Assembly (NCBI RefSeq): GCF_006540005.1
Contig: NZ_BJOC01000030.1
Coordinates: 1 to 64,000, forward strand
Length of the DNA: 64,000 bases
Reading direction: 5' to 3'
Source: Halomonas halmophila
GTDB taxonomy: Bacteria > Pseudomonadota > Gammaproteobacteria > Pseudomonadales > Halomonadaceae
Below, piece by piece: positions 35,404 through 42,733 of the stretch. Numbering within the stretch: position 1 is the stretch's first letter; each line of letters begins with the position of its first letter. The notes under the pieces were generated by a model. It did no database searches. It saw nothing but the letters and a program-made list of their open reading frames with translations, and had not been told where the DNA came from. The position numbers and the translations under genes were made by a program.

Positions 35404-36108
35404 TCAGTGGTGAGGCAGGGAGCCCAGGAAGGCCTGAAAATCCGCGGCCTCGACGCGCCCGGCCAGAGCACGCATCTCGGCCACCGGATCGACATCGGCC
35501 CAGTCCAGGCGCAGGTCGATCGGCGCCGTGTGGAATGACTCGATGCGCAGGGCCACCGAGCGACAGCCGCGGACATCGCCGCCGGCGGCCAGCCCGGCCT
35601 CCAGGGCATCGATCAGGGCGCCGAGCAGGGCGCTGTCGTGGTGGTCTCGAAACACCGGGGAACGGCCTTCGGCCAGCACCGCCTGCGGGTCATCACAGGT
35701 CGCGACCAGAAACGCCTCGACCATGGCCCCGGCCACGCGATCATTGGCCAGCATGTTGCCGGCCGCCGCCACACCCGGGTAAAGCGCGGCGGACAGGGCC
35801 GGCTGGTTGGCCGTGCCGGTGTGCAGTTCCGCCCGGCCGGAGGCCTCCATCACCAGGCACTGGCGTCTGGCGGCATCGGCATCCGCCGCGGTGACATCGT
35901 CCAGCACCTGCCGAGCGCTCAGACCGCCCTCGAGCCCCCGTCGGATGGTTTCCGGATACCAGGGGTTGGTGGCCAGCCCCTGGGTGGCACAGGCCCCGAT
36001 GCCCCGCCAGCAGTGGTTGACGTAGCCGCCCACCGCCACACTCCCGGTGGCGGCGAGACAGGCGGAGGTCCCGGTCTCGGGGTTCAGGTGCACCAGCGAT
36101 AGCGTCAT
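35404..36108 (-). CDS. DUF1028 family protein
   Basis: A 234-residue protein of the DUF1028 family, Ntn-hydrolase-like by fold prediction in the literature and without a fixed function. It shows the family features ATGSVAVGGYVNHCWRGIG, QGLATNPWYPETIRRGLEGG, AAGNMLANDRVAGAMVEAF and PVFRDHHDSALLGAL. It starts three bases after the transporter stop and ends 75 bases before the amidohydrolase start. DUF1028 genes often accompany amidohydrolases and transporters for amino-acid derivatives. Confidence 0.85.
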   Translation of the reverse strand: MTLSLVHLNPETGTSACLAATGSVAVGGYVNHCWRGIGACATQGLATNPWYPETIRRGLEGGLSARQVLDDVTAADADAARRQCLVMEASGRAELHTGTANQPALSAALYPGVAAAGNMLANDRVAGAMVEAFLVATCDDPQAVLAEGRSPVFRDHHDSALLGALIDALEAGLAAGGDVRGCRSVALRIESFHTAPIDLRLDWADVDPVAEMRALAGRVEAADFQAFLGSLPHH

Positions 36109-36110
36109 GC

Positions 36111-37499
36111 TCAATAGCCCACCAGATGGCCGATGATCAGACCACCCCAGCACAGCAGGTAGACCATGGCCATAAACGGCATGATGGCCTTGAGCCACTG
36201 CGCATAGGACACCCGCCCCAGGGCCAGCATGGCCAGGGTCCCGCCGGAAGTCGGCACGATCAGGTTGGTCAGGCCGTCACCCACCTGGAAAGCGGTGATC
36301 ATCAGCTGGCGGCTCATGCCCACCAGGTCGGCCACCGGTATCAGGATCGGCATGGTCACCAGTGCCTGACCGGAACCGGACGGCACGAAGAGGTTGATCA
36401 CGCCCTGGACGACACTCGCCATGACCGCGGCGAACATGATCGGGATGCCCTCGATCAGGCCGCTCAAGGAGTTGACGATGGTGTCGATGATCTGCGCCTG
36501 CTCGAGGATCACCTGGATCGACGCCGCGACCCCGATGACCAGCGCCCCGGCGGTAACACCGGCCGCGCCTTCCATCATCTGCTTGACGATGCCGTTGGCA
36601 CCGAGGCCATTGATGGCACCGATGACAATCGCCAGCAGCAGGAAGATGCCGGCGATCTCGTTGATGTACCAGCCGGCCATGAAGACACCGAACAGCATGG
36701 CCACCAGACCACCGACGAAGACGCCCAGGGTCAGCCAGTCGCGACGGCTCATGCGATAGTCACTGAGGTGCTTGCTGAGCGTTTCGGCATGCGGCGACTC
36801 TTCGAAGTCCATGCGCGTGACCCGCTTGCAGATGTACAGCGACAGGAGCGCCAGCGAGGTGACCACCATCAGGGTACGCAACCAGGCGCCGGAAAAGGTC
36901 GGCAACTCGGCAATGCCCTGGGCCACGCCCACGGTATAGGGGTTGATCGGTGACAGCGCGAAGCCGACGCCGATACCACCGACGGCCATGGCCGTGCCCA
37001 CCAGGCTCGAGCAGCCGATGGCACTGGCGATCAGCACGGCGATCGGCACCAGGGCAATGTTGTTCTCGAAACCCACGGCAACGCCGAAGAAGCCGTAGAT
37101 GAAGGTGCCCACGGTGATGATCAGGTTACGTCGTTCGACGCCGACGCGGCGCACCGCCACACCGATGGCATTCTCCAGCGCCCCGCTCTTCTGCAGGATA
37201 TGGAAGAGCCCACCGGCGATGAAGACGATGAACAGATACTGCGAGGCCGAGATCAGCCCCTTGGGAATGGCCACGAAGATATCGAAGGGATGGATCGGCG
37301 CCACATCCTTCAGATAGTGGAAGGAACCCGGCACCACGGTGGTACGGCCATCGCGCATCACGCGCTCGAACTCGCCGGCCGGAATGAAGAAGGTCAGCAC
37401 ATAGGTGGCGACCAGGATCAGGAAGATCAGCACCATGGGGTCGGGGACCGTCCGGTACCACGGTTTGCGCGCCTGCTGCGCCTGGGCTTGCTGGTTCAT
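36111..37499 (-). CDS. YfcC family carboxylate/amino acid permease
   Basis: A 462-residue inner-membrane transporter of the YfcC group (related to AbgT and DcuC families), with about 12 hydrophobic segments. It starts KPWYRTVPDPMVLIFLILV, and FFIPAGEFERV plus the repeated half-signatures GVINLFVPSGSGQALVTMP and GDGLTNLIVPTSGGT are typical. It probably imports the amide or carbamoyl substrate of the two downstream enzymes, but this is inferred from position. It is the first gene of the operon YfcC-DUF1028-amidohydrolase. Confidence 0.88.
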   Translation of the reverse strand: MNQQAQAQQARKPWYRTVPDPMVLIFLILVATYVLTFFIPAGEFERVMRDGRTTVVPGSFHYLKDVAPIHPFDIFVAIPKGLISASQYLFIVFIAGGLFHILQKSGALENAIGVAVRRVGVERRNLIITVGTFIYGFFGVAVGFENNIALVPIAVLIASAIGCSSLVGTAMAVGGIGVGFALSPINPYTVGVAQGIAELPTFSGAWLRTLMVVTSLALLSLYICKRVTRMDFEESPHAETLSKHLSDYRMSRRDWLTLGVFVGGLVAMLFGVFMAGWYINEIAGIFLLLAIVIGAINGLGANGIVKQMMEGAAGVTAGALVIGVAASIQVILEQAQIIDTIVNSLSGLIEGIPIMFAAVMASVVQGVINLFVPSGSGQALVTMPILIPVADLVGMSRQLMITAFQVGDGLTNLIVPTSGGTLAMLALGRVSYAQWLKAIMPFMAMVYLLCWGGLIIGHLVGY

Positions 37500-37595
37500 G
37501 ACGTTGTCCTTGTTATAAGTCAGACAGGGGACGAATGACCGGCCGCGGGCGCGACAGCCCTCAGGCAAGCCGCAAGGCGACCGGCACCCGGTTCA

Positions 37596-37611
37596 ATTTA
37601 TCATGATAAAT
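37596..37611. promoter_or_regulatory. 16-bp palindrome upstream of the YfcC operon
   Basis: The perfect palindrome ATTTATCATGATAAAT lies 97 bases before the transporter start, in an otherwise GC-rich region. It is a plausible operator for the GntR regulator at 33307-34056. It could also overlap the promoter, because TATCATGATAAAT is AT-rich. Confidence 0.55.
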
Positions 37612-37650
37612 AGTCGGGTCAATACGCCCTGCCAGACAACTGCCAGCGCG

Positions 37651-37802
37651 CTATGCCTCGCCGGTCGAGGCAAGCTCCTCGATGATGAAGCTTTCCATGG
37701 CCTTGGCAGCCGGCGATAGGCTGCGCTGGCTCATGCGCAGCAGGCCGATTTCGCGCTCGACAAAAGGCCCCAAGGAAAGAATGCTCGGGGCCTGGATGTG
37801 AG
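37651..37802 (-). pseudogene. C-terminal remnant of a LysR-type regulator
   Basis: On the minus strand this reads HIQAPSILSLGPFVEREIGL, LRMSQRSLSPAAKAMESF, IIEELASTGEA and stop. It is nearly the same as the end of the intact LysR at 41728-42627 (CVEREIGLLRMSRRSLSPAA, KAMEAFVIETLG). The frame is open, but everything before it is missing: the SDR gene ends only six bases away. It is the beheaded tail of a paralogous regulator, cut by the insertion of the following segment. Confidence 0.85.
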
Positions 37803-37808
37803 CGGCCG

Positions 37809-38555
37809 TCAGACTTGTGCGGCCCCGCCGTCAGCGAAGACCTCACTACCGGTCATGAAGCTGCTTTCATTCGAGGCAAGAAAGAGCGCCACCGCCGCCG
37901 TCTCCTCGGGGTGCCCGGTACGACCGAGAGGTATCTGCGAAGCAAGACCCTCCAGCAAAGCATCTTCCTCGCCCGCACTTGCCAAGCCCTTGAGGCCGGG
38001 TGTCTCGGTGGCGCCGGGAGAGAGCACGTTTACGCGGATGCCTGTCCCTCTCAGGTCCAGGGCCCAGCTTCGGGCAAAATTGCGGATTGCCGCCTTGGTC
38101 GCGCTGTAGATGCTGAACGCCGGTGTTCCCGTCGAGCCGGTAGTCGAACCGGTAAGAATGATGGATCCTCCGTCCTGCATAAGCGGCAGAGCCTTTTGCA
38201 CCGTGAATAGTGCTCCCTTGACATTGACATCGAAGGTCAAATCGAACGACGCCTCGTCGATGGTGCCAAGCGGAGCCAGGCTTCCAAGCCCGGCATTGGC
38301 GAAGAGAATGTCTATTCGTCCGCTTTTCGCACGCACCGTCTCGAACAGCCGCTCAAGATCGTCCAGACGCGAAACATCGCCCTGCACCGCGGTCACTCCG
38401 GAGCCGATCGCCTCTACCGCTCTGTCCAGCTCTTCTTGACGACGACCAGTAATGAAAATTTCGGCACCTTCCGCCACAAACCGTTTGGCCGTCGCCAGAC
38501 CGATACCGCTGTTGCCGCCGGTTATGACGGCGATTTTACCTTCAAGCCTACCCAT
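37809..38555 (-). CDS. SDR family oxidoreductase
   Basis: A 248-residue classical short-chain dehydrogenase. It has the cofactor motif [20 protein letters not shown], Ser in [10 protein letters not shown], the YSATK active site and a C-terminal [15 protein letters not shown]. The substrate is not defined. The ATG at 38555 has AGGAGATC; longer frames run antisense into the HxlR gene. It is divergent from an HxlR regulator with a shared palindromic operator, the typical layout for a quinone- or electrophile-responsive SDR. The region has lower GC than its surroundings, which suggests transfer. Confidence 0.9.
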   Translation of the reverse strand: MGRLEGKIAVITGGNSGIGLATAKRFVAEGAEIFITGRRQEELDRAVEAIGSGVTAVQGDVSRLDDLERLFETVRAKSGRIDILFANAGLGSLAPLGTIDEASFDLTFDVNVKGALFTVQKALPLMQDGGSIILTGSTTGSTGTPAFSIYSATKAAIRNFARSWALDLRGTGIRVNVLSPGATETPGLKGLASAGEEDALLEGLASQIPLGRTGHPEETAAVALFLASNESSFMTGSEVFADGGAAQV

Positions 38556-38634
38556 CTCGATCTCCTGAAAAATGATAACCGCTTCGAAATAGAGAATAGA
38601 GACTTGATTTCCTTTATTAAAGTATGCACCTTTT

Positions 38635-38648
38635 AGTAAGTACTTACT
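38635..38648. promoter_or_regulatory. Palindromic operator between SDR and hxlR genes
   Basis: The perfect 14-base palindrome AGTAAGTACTTACT lies 12 bases before the HxlR ATG and 80 bases before the SDR start, within AT-rich DNA. Sites built around GTAnnnnTAC-like arms are known for HxlR/YodB-type repressors, so it is the likely autoregulatory operator. Confidence 0.7.
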
Positions 38649-38660
38649 GGAGCATGCGAA

Positions 38661-39020
38661 ATGACAACATCTGGCTTTATCTGTGGGCTGGACGCTGCGT
38701 TGGCTGTCATCGGTGGCAAGTGGAAACCCTTGATCCTGTTCCACCTTGCCCACCAAACGCGACGTTATGGCGACCTGAGGCGCGCCATCGGCAATGTCAG
38801 TGACAAGGTGCTCATTCAGCAACTCAAGGAATTGGAGGCTGATGGGATCGTCGACCGGCTCGACTTCAAGGAAATTCCGCCAAGAGTCGAGTATTCCCTC
38901 ACTGCGTTCGGTCAGACCCTCGCCGAAGCCTTGAAACCGCTCTGCGCCTGGGGAACGGAGCATATGACCGAGGTCGAGAAACTCATGTCACAACGCTCGG
39001 TACCGCGACCGTCGAGGTGA
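38661..39020 (+). CDS. HxlR family transcriptional regulator
   Basis: A 119-residue winged-HTH protein. It shows [57 protein letters not shown] and [14 protein letters not shown], all diagnostic of HxlR. One Cys near the N-terminus (GFICGLD) could serve as a redox sensor, as in QorR/YodB. It is divergent from the SDR gene, which it probably represses. Confidence 0.92.
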   Translation: MTTSGFICGLDAALAVIGGKWKPLILFHLAHQTRRYGDLRRAIGNVSDKVLIQQLKELEADGIVDRLDFKEIPPRVEYSLTAFGQTLAEALKPLCAWGTEHMTEVEKLMSQRSVPRPSR

Positions 39021-39202
39021 TGCTCAACCCCGACGGCCTGAAAGAGCCTCCCACTCCGACCACCAATCCCCAGGTTATGCGGATTGAGGATTCGCTTGGC
39101 CACCGCCAGCCCTTCCCGACCGATGTCGGTTGCACGGTAGAGCTTGCGGTGGGTGCTTCCCTGGTACTCTTCCCGGGAGGTCAGATACCCCTTGCGCTCC
39201 AC
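39020..39202 (-). pseudogene. PadR-like regulator fragment
   Basis: On the minus strand the stretch VERKGYLTSREEYQGSTHR followed by KLYRATDIGREGLAVAKRIL resembles the recognition wing and end of PadR regulators. The N-terminal helices that should precede it are absent; the aldo/keto reductase frame ends inside the same bases at 39181. The sequence after the fragment is not PadR-like and overlaps the 3' end of the HxlR gene. I regard it as a degraded piece and not as a gene. Confidence 0.5.
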
Positions 39203-40287
39203 GAAGTGACGGATGGCACGCCACGGATCAGGTCCGGCGGTAGTTGGAAGATATAGTAAGGGTTGATCTGCGCCAGTTCGCTAACCCGGTCAAGACGGCC
39301 CTGCTGTTCGGGGCTGAGCATGATATCGAGAGCAGCAATATTCTGGGATAGTTGGGCAACGCGACTGGCACCGACTAATACGCTGGAAACGCCAGGCCGA
39401 TTGACGACCCAGGCCAGCGCCACCTCAGCCATCGAGCGGTCTATCTCCTGAGCCACGTCGCGCACCACGTCGACGACATCGAAGTTGCGCTTGGTAAATA
39501 GCATTCCACCGAAAGGGTTGTCGCCGTTCAGACGGCCATCGTTGCCTTCCTGCGCCGCACCCGCCTTGTCCGGTAGTCCTCCTTCACGGTGCGACTCGGC
39601 AAGCATGTCACGACCATATTTGCCGCTGAGGAGGCCACCGCCCAGTGGGCTCCAGGGCACCATACCAAGCCCGAACTCGTTACCGGCAGGCAGGATGTCG
39701 AGTTCGATGCCCCGTTCGATAAGCGAGTATTGATACTGCAGACCGACCGGCGCGGGCAGCCCGTGTGCCTGGGCTAACGTGGCGATTTTGGCGATATACC
39801 AACCAGGCGTATTCGAGAAACCGTAATGAAGGATTTTTCCACTCCGCTTCGCATCGACCAGCGTTTGCAGCAGCTCTTCTGCGGGCGTGTACCGATCCCA
39901 CACATGAACCCAGAACATGTCGATATAATCGGTGCCCAGTCGCTTGAGAGAACCCTCCAGCCCAAGGCGGATATTCTTCGCGCCACTCCCGCCGGAATTG
40001 GGCGCCCCCTGAGTGCGGGAAAAGCCGGATTTCGTCGAAATCACCAAGCTGTCTCGCAGGCTTCTTTCGGCAATGAAACCGCCTAACATCTTTTCGCTCT
40101 GGCCATCTGAATAGACATCTGCCGAATCGACAAAGTTACCGCCAGCTTCGATGTAGGCATTGAACACGTCGCGTGATGCTTCCTCTCCTGTCCCCCAGCG
40201 ACCAGTACCAAACGTCATGGTGCCCAGCGCCAGCGGACTCACTGCAAGCCCCGAATTTCCCAACATACGGTAATGGGTTAAATCCAT
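39181..40287 (-). CDS. Aldo/keto reductase
   Basis: A 368-residue NADPH-dependent reductase of the YajO/Tas-like branch. It has MLGNSGLAVSPLALGTMTFG, the catalytic Asp and Tyr in NFVDSADVYSDGQSE, Lys in STKSGFS, His in MFWVHVWDRYTP, and the cofactor part SVLVGASRVAQL. The start at 40287 has TAGGAG. The last dozen residues (VPSVTSWSARGI) run into the PadR-like fragment and may be a replaced C-terminus. It is divergent from a LysR gene. The substrate is unknown. Confidence 0.9.
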   Translation of the reverse strand: MDLTHYRMLGNSGLAVSPLALGTMTFGTGRWGTGEEASRDVFNAYIEAGGNFVDSADVYSDGQSEKMLGGFIAERSLRDSLVISTKSGFSRTQGAPNSGGSGAKNIRLGLEGSLKRLGTDYIDMFWVHVWDRYTPAEELLQTLVDAKRSGKILHYGFSNTPGWYIAKIATLAQAHGLPAPVGLQYQYSLIERGIELDILPAGNEFGLGMVPWSPLGGGLLSGKYGRDMLAESHREGGLPDKAGAAQEGNDGRLNGDNPFGGMLFTKRNFDVVDVVRDVAQEIDRSMAEVALAWVVNRPGVSSVLVGASRVAQLSQNIAALDIMLSPEQQGRLDRVSELAQINPYYIFQLPPDLIRGVPSVTSWSARGI

Positions 40288-40390
40288 GTTTTTTCTCCTA
40301 TAGCGATTAACGTCTCGCTCGCACCATAGGGTAATCGTCGTGTGACGACTAGATCTGGCAAATGCATGAACTTGTGAATAGAATGCAGCA

Positions 40391-41281
40391 ATGCAGCGAC
40401 GAGAGCTCAATGATCTTCTGGCCTTTGCGACCGTGGCACGCGAACGCAGCTTCACTCGTGCCGCCGCCCTTCTGGCCATGTCCCCTTCCGCCCTCAGCCA
40501 TGCCATGCGCGGGCTCGAGGATCGCCTAGGTGTTCGCTTATTAGCGCGCACCACGCGCAGCGTTGCCCCGACCGAGGCCGGCGAACGCCTGCTACGCTCA
40601 CTCGACCCGGCGTTGGCAGAAATAGAGGGTGGCCTGTCCGCACTGGCCCAGTGGCGCGAATCGCCTTCGGGAACCATCCGCATTACCACCTTTGCCCATG
40701 CAGCGCAGATGATTCTGGAGCCCGTGCTACCCACCTTTCTACTTAACAATCCGGATGTTCAGGTGGAGGTGAGCATAGAGAACGGGTTGACCGATATTGT
40801 GGCCGCAGGGTTTGATGCAGGCATCCGCTTTCGTGAGACGGTTGAGAAGGACATGGTTGCCGTCCGCGTTGGGCCGCAGATGCGCACGGTGGTGGTGGGC
40901 ACACCGGACTACTTCGCACGACACCCCAAGCCCCGGACACCGGCAGACCTGAAACGCCATCGCTGCATTGGCTTCCGGCTCGCGACATCCGGCGGTCTAT
41001 TACCCTGGGAATTTGAGCACAATGGTCGGGAGTTCAAGATACACACCGACGGCCCGCTGATTGTTAATGAAGCACCGCTCGCAGTAGCGGCGGTTAGAGC
41101 CAGCGCAGGCCTCGGCTATCTGCTAGAGCATGATGTGGCCGACGACATCGCTTCTGGGCAATTGATCCAGGTACTCGCTGAGTGGTGCCCCACCTTCCCT
41201 GGCTACTATCTCTACTACCCAAACCGCCGCCACATACCCGTTGCGCTACGCGCCTTGATTGACGCTTTAAAGTCTCATTGA
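40391..41281 (+). CDS. LysR family transcriptional regulator
   Basis: A 296-residue regulator of the DsdC/AaeR-like large group. The HTH is clear (ELNDLLAFATVARERSFTRA, MSPSALSHAMRGLEDRLGVR, LLARTTRSVAPTEAG). The effector domain extends to the end, with GYLLEHDVADDIASGQL. It is divergent from the aldo/keto reductase gene with a 103-base spacer, so it probably controls that gene. It is followed at once by the IS30-type end, which marks the right edge of this inserted block. Confidence 0.9.
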   Translation: MQRRELNDLLAFATVARERSFTRAAALLAMSPSALSHAMRGLEDRLGVRLLARTTRSVAPTEAGERLLRSLDPALAEIEGGLSALAQWRESPSGTIRITTFAHAAQMILEPVLPTFLLNNPDVQVEVSIENGLTDIVAAGFDAGIRFRETVEKDMVAVRVGPQMRTVVVGTPDYFARHPKPRTPADLKRHRCIGFRLATSGGLLPWEFEHNGREFKIHTDGPLIVNEAPLAVAAVRASAGLGYLLEHDVADDIASGQLIQVLAEWCPTFPGYYLYYPNRRHIPVALRALIDALKSH

Positions 41282-41283
41282 TA

Positions 41284-41420
41284 GCGGTCTCAATGACCGA
41301 GTGCAACACATGACCCATCAGGTGCGGTGTTGCCATGCCTCACTGCTATCGCCACCTCTCTGCTGAAAACCGAGCCACCATCATGATGGTGCGAGCCAGC
41401 CATTCGATCCGCGCCATCGC
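41284..41420 (+). mobile_element. IS30 family 5' end with transposase fragment
   Basis: A terminal repeat-like stretch (GGTCTCAATGACCGAGTGCA, from 41286) is followed by a short frame from 41335 reading MPHCYRHLSAENRATIMMV and RASHSIRAIA. This is the N-terminal HTH of IS30-type transposases. The frame is cut off at about 41420, where dehydrogenase-derived sequence begins in another frame. Only the first 30 codons survive, so the element is dead. Confidence 0.72.
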
Positions 41421-41609
41421 CAGAGCGTCGAAGACTATCTGGATATCGCCGCCGACGAAGGACTGGCCGCGGTACGCGACGCTCGGCATCGCATCTTGAC
41501 GAATCAGGGCGAGTTCATCTTCAAACACAGCGGCATCGGCCGCGAACTCGGCCCCTGGGGGCTTGCCGCCTACCCGGAGGTCAAGCACCTGATCGGGCCG
41601 GCTGACTGA
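41421..41609 (+). pseudogene. Internally deleted aldehyde dehydrogenase remnant
   Basis: The frame reads QSVEDYLDIAADEGLAAVRD, ARHRILTNQGEFI, then directly FKHSGIGRELGPWGLAAYPE, VKHLIGPAD and stop. The same blocks occur in the aldehyde dehydrogenase at 55120-56565, but there about 80 codons (APTLYRD to GWGG) lie between GEFI and FKHS. So this is a diverged copy of that gene's 3' quarter with a clean internal deletion and no 5' part. The 118 bases after it, up to the LysR stop, hold no recognisable feature. Confidence 0.85.
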
Positions 41610-41727
41610 CGACCATCGATCATGTAGAACGAACGTCTCTCGAAGCACAACGCCGAACGCCAACGCTATGGCGTCGATCCGCTTTTCGAGTCCGATGCGA
41701 TAGCTGTCGGCCAAGGAGCAGTCAAAC

Positions 41728-42627
41728 TCAGCGGCCGACCTCGGAGATCGGCCGCTCCCCAAGGGTTTCGATAACGAACGCTTCCATGGCCTTGGCAGCC
41801 GGCGAGAGACTGCGCCGGCTCATTCTCAGCAAGCCGATTTCACGCTCGACGCAGGGACTCGCCAAGGGAATGAAGCGCAGGCGCTCGTATTCCTCGGCGA
41901 ATGCCAGGCGCGGCAGGATGGTCACGCCGATCCCGGCCACCAGCATGGCGGTCAGCGAGATCATGTTGGAGATCTCGAAGGCACTGCGAGATAACAGCGG
42001 CTCGGCCTCCGTGCCCGCCAGCAGACGGGATGTCCCGTTGCGAATCAACACCTCGTCCTGCAGCTCCTCCCAGCCCAGCGAGGACCGTTCCGCAAAGGCG
42101 TGATCATCGCGGCATACCACCCCGACGGCATCGCGCATCAGCGGCCTGAACGAGAGGTCGGCATCGGCCTGCCAGAGACTGGTCAGCCCCAGCTCGACAT
42201 CGCCGCTGACCACCAACTGCCGGACAAAATCCGCATTGCCGTCCTGCAGGCTGACCCTCAGGGCAGGATGGCGCTGAATGAAGTCATTGAGCAGATGCGG
42301 CATCAGACGGCTGGCCACCGAAGGCACAGCCGCTATGTCGACATGTCCGGCCTGATGGTGGACCTGGGCGGCCAGCTCGCGGCTCAGGCGATCATGCTGG
42401 GTGATCAGTTCGCGGAAACGCGGCAGACAGTAGGCACCGAAAGGCGTCAGTGTCGCCTTGCTGCCTTTCTCGAACAGGGACTCGCCCAGCTGTCGCTCGA
42501 GTTCGCGTACCGCCATGGAAATCGCCGGCTGGGTGCGATGCAGCTGGCGAGCGGCGGCATGGAAGCCGCCGGCATCGACAATCGCCAGCACATAGCGCAG
42601 GGGCTGGATCTTGAGCTCGGGAAGCAT
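41728..42627 (-). CDS. LysR family transcriptional regulator
   Basis: A 299-residue regulator. The HTH reads LKIQPLRYVLAIVDAGGFHA, TQPAISMAVRELERQLGESL and FEKGSKATLTPFG. The ATG at 42627 has GAGGG upstream. It is divergent from the ALDH gene at 42734 across a 106-base AT-rich spacer with a near-inverted pair TTATCAA/TTGATTA. By position it should control the ALDH-dipeptidase-BCCT cluster. Its last 45 residues are closely shared with the truncated regulator at 37651-37802. Confidence 0.9.
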   Translation of the reverse strand: MLPELKIQPLRYVLAIVDAGGFHAAARQLHRTQPAISMAVRELERQLGESLFEKGSKATLTPFGAYCLPRFRELITQHDRLSRELAAQVHHQAGHVDIAAVPSVASRLMPHLLNDFIQRHPALRVSLQDGNADFVRQLVVSGDVELGLTSLWQADADLSFRPLMRDAVGVVCRDDHAFAERSSLGWEELQDEVLIRNGTSRLLAGTEAEPLLSRSAFEISNMISLTAMLVAGIGVTILPRLAFAEEYERLRFIPLASPCVEREIGLLRMSRRSLSPAAKAMEAFVIETLGERPISEVGR

Positions 42628-42733
42628 GGCACCCTCACAAGGTAACAAAGACTTATCAAAGCATTTTAATTATTGATTATTCTTATCCTTAACGCTTGCT
42701 TAGCATGATGGCAACGTTCAAAGGAGGTTCTTC

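Noticed and set aside
39181-40749. A 522-residue form of the aldo/keto reductase
   Set aside because: The extra N-terminal 154 residues are antisense to the divergent LysR gene; the ATG at 40287 has a good ribosome site and the family start.
41734-41758. Terminator at GCGGCCGA...TCGGCCGC
   Set aside because: The inverted repeat lies inside the last codons of the LysR gene and has no T run, so it is probably chance or codon-driven.
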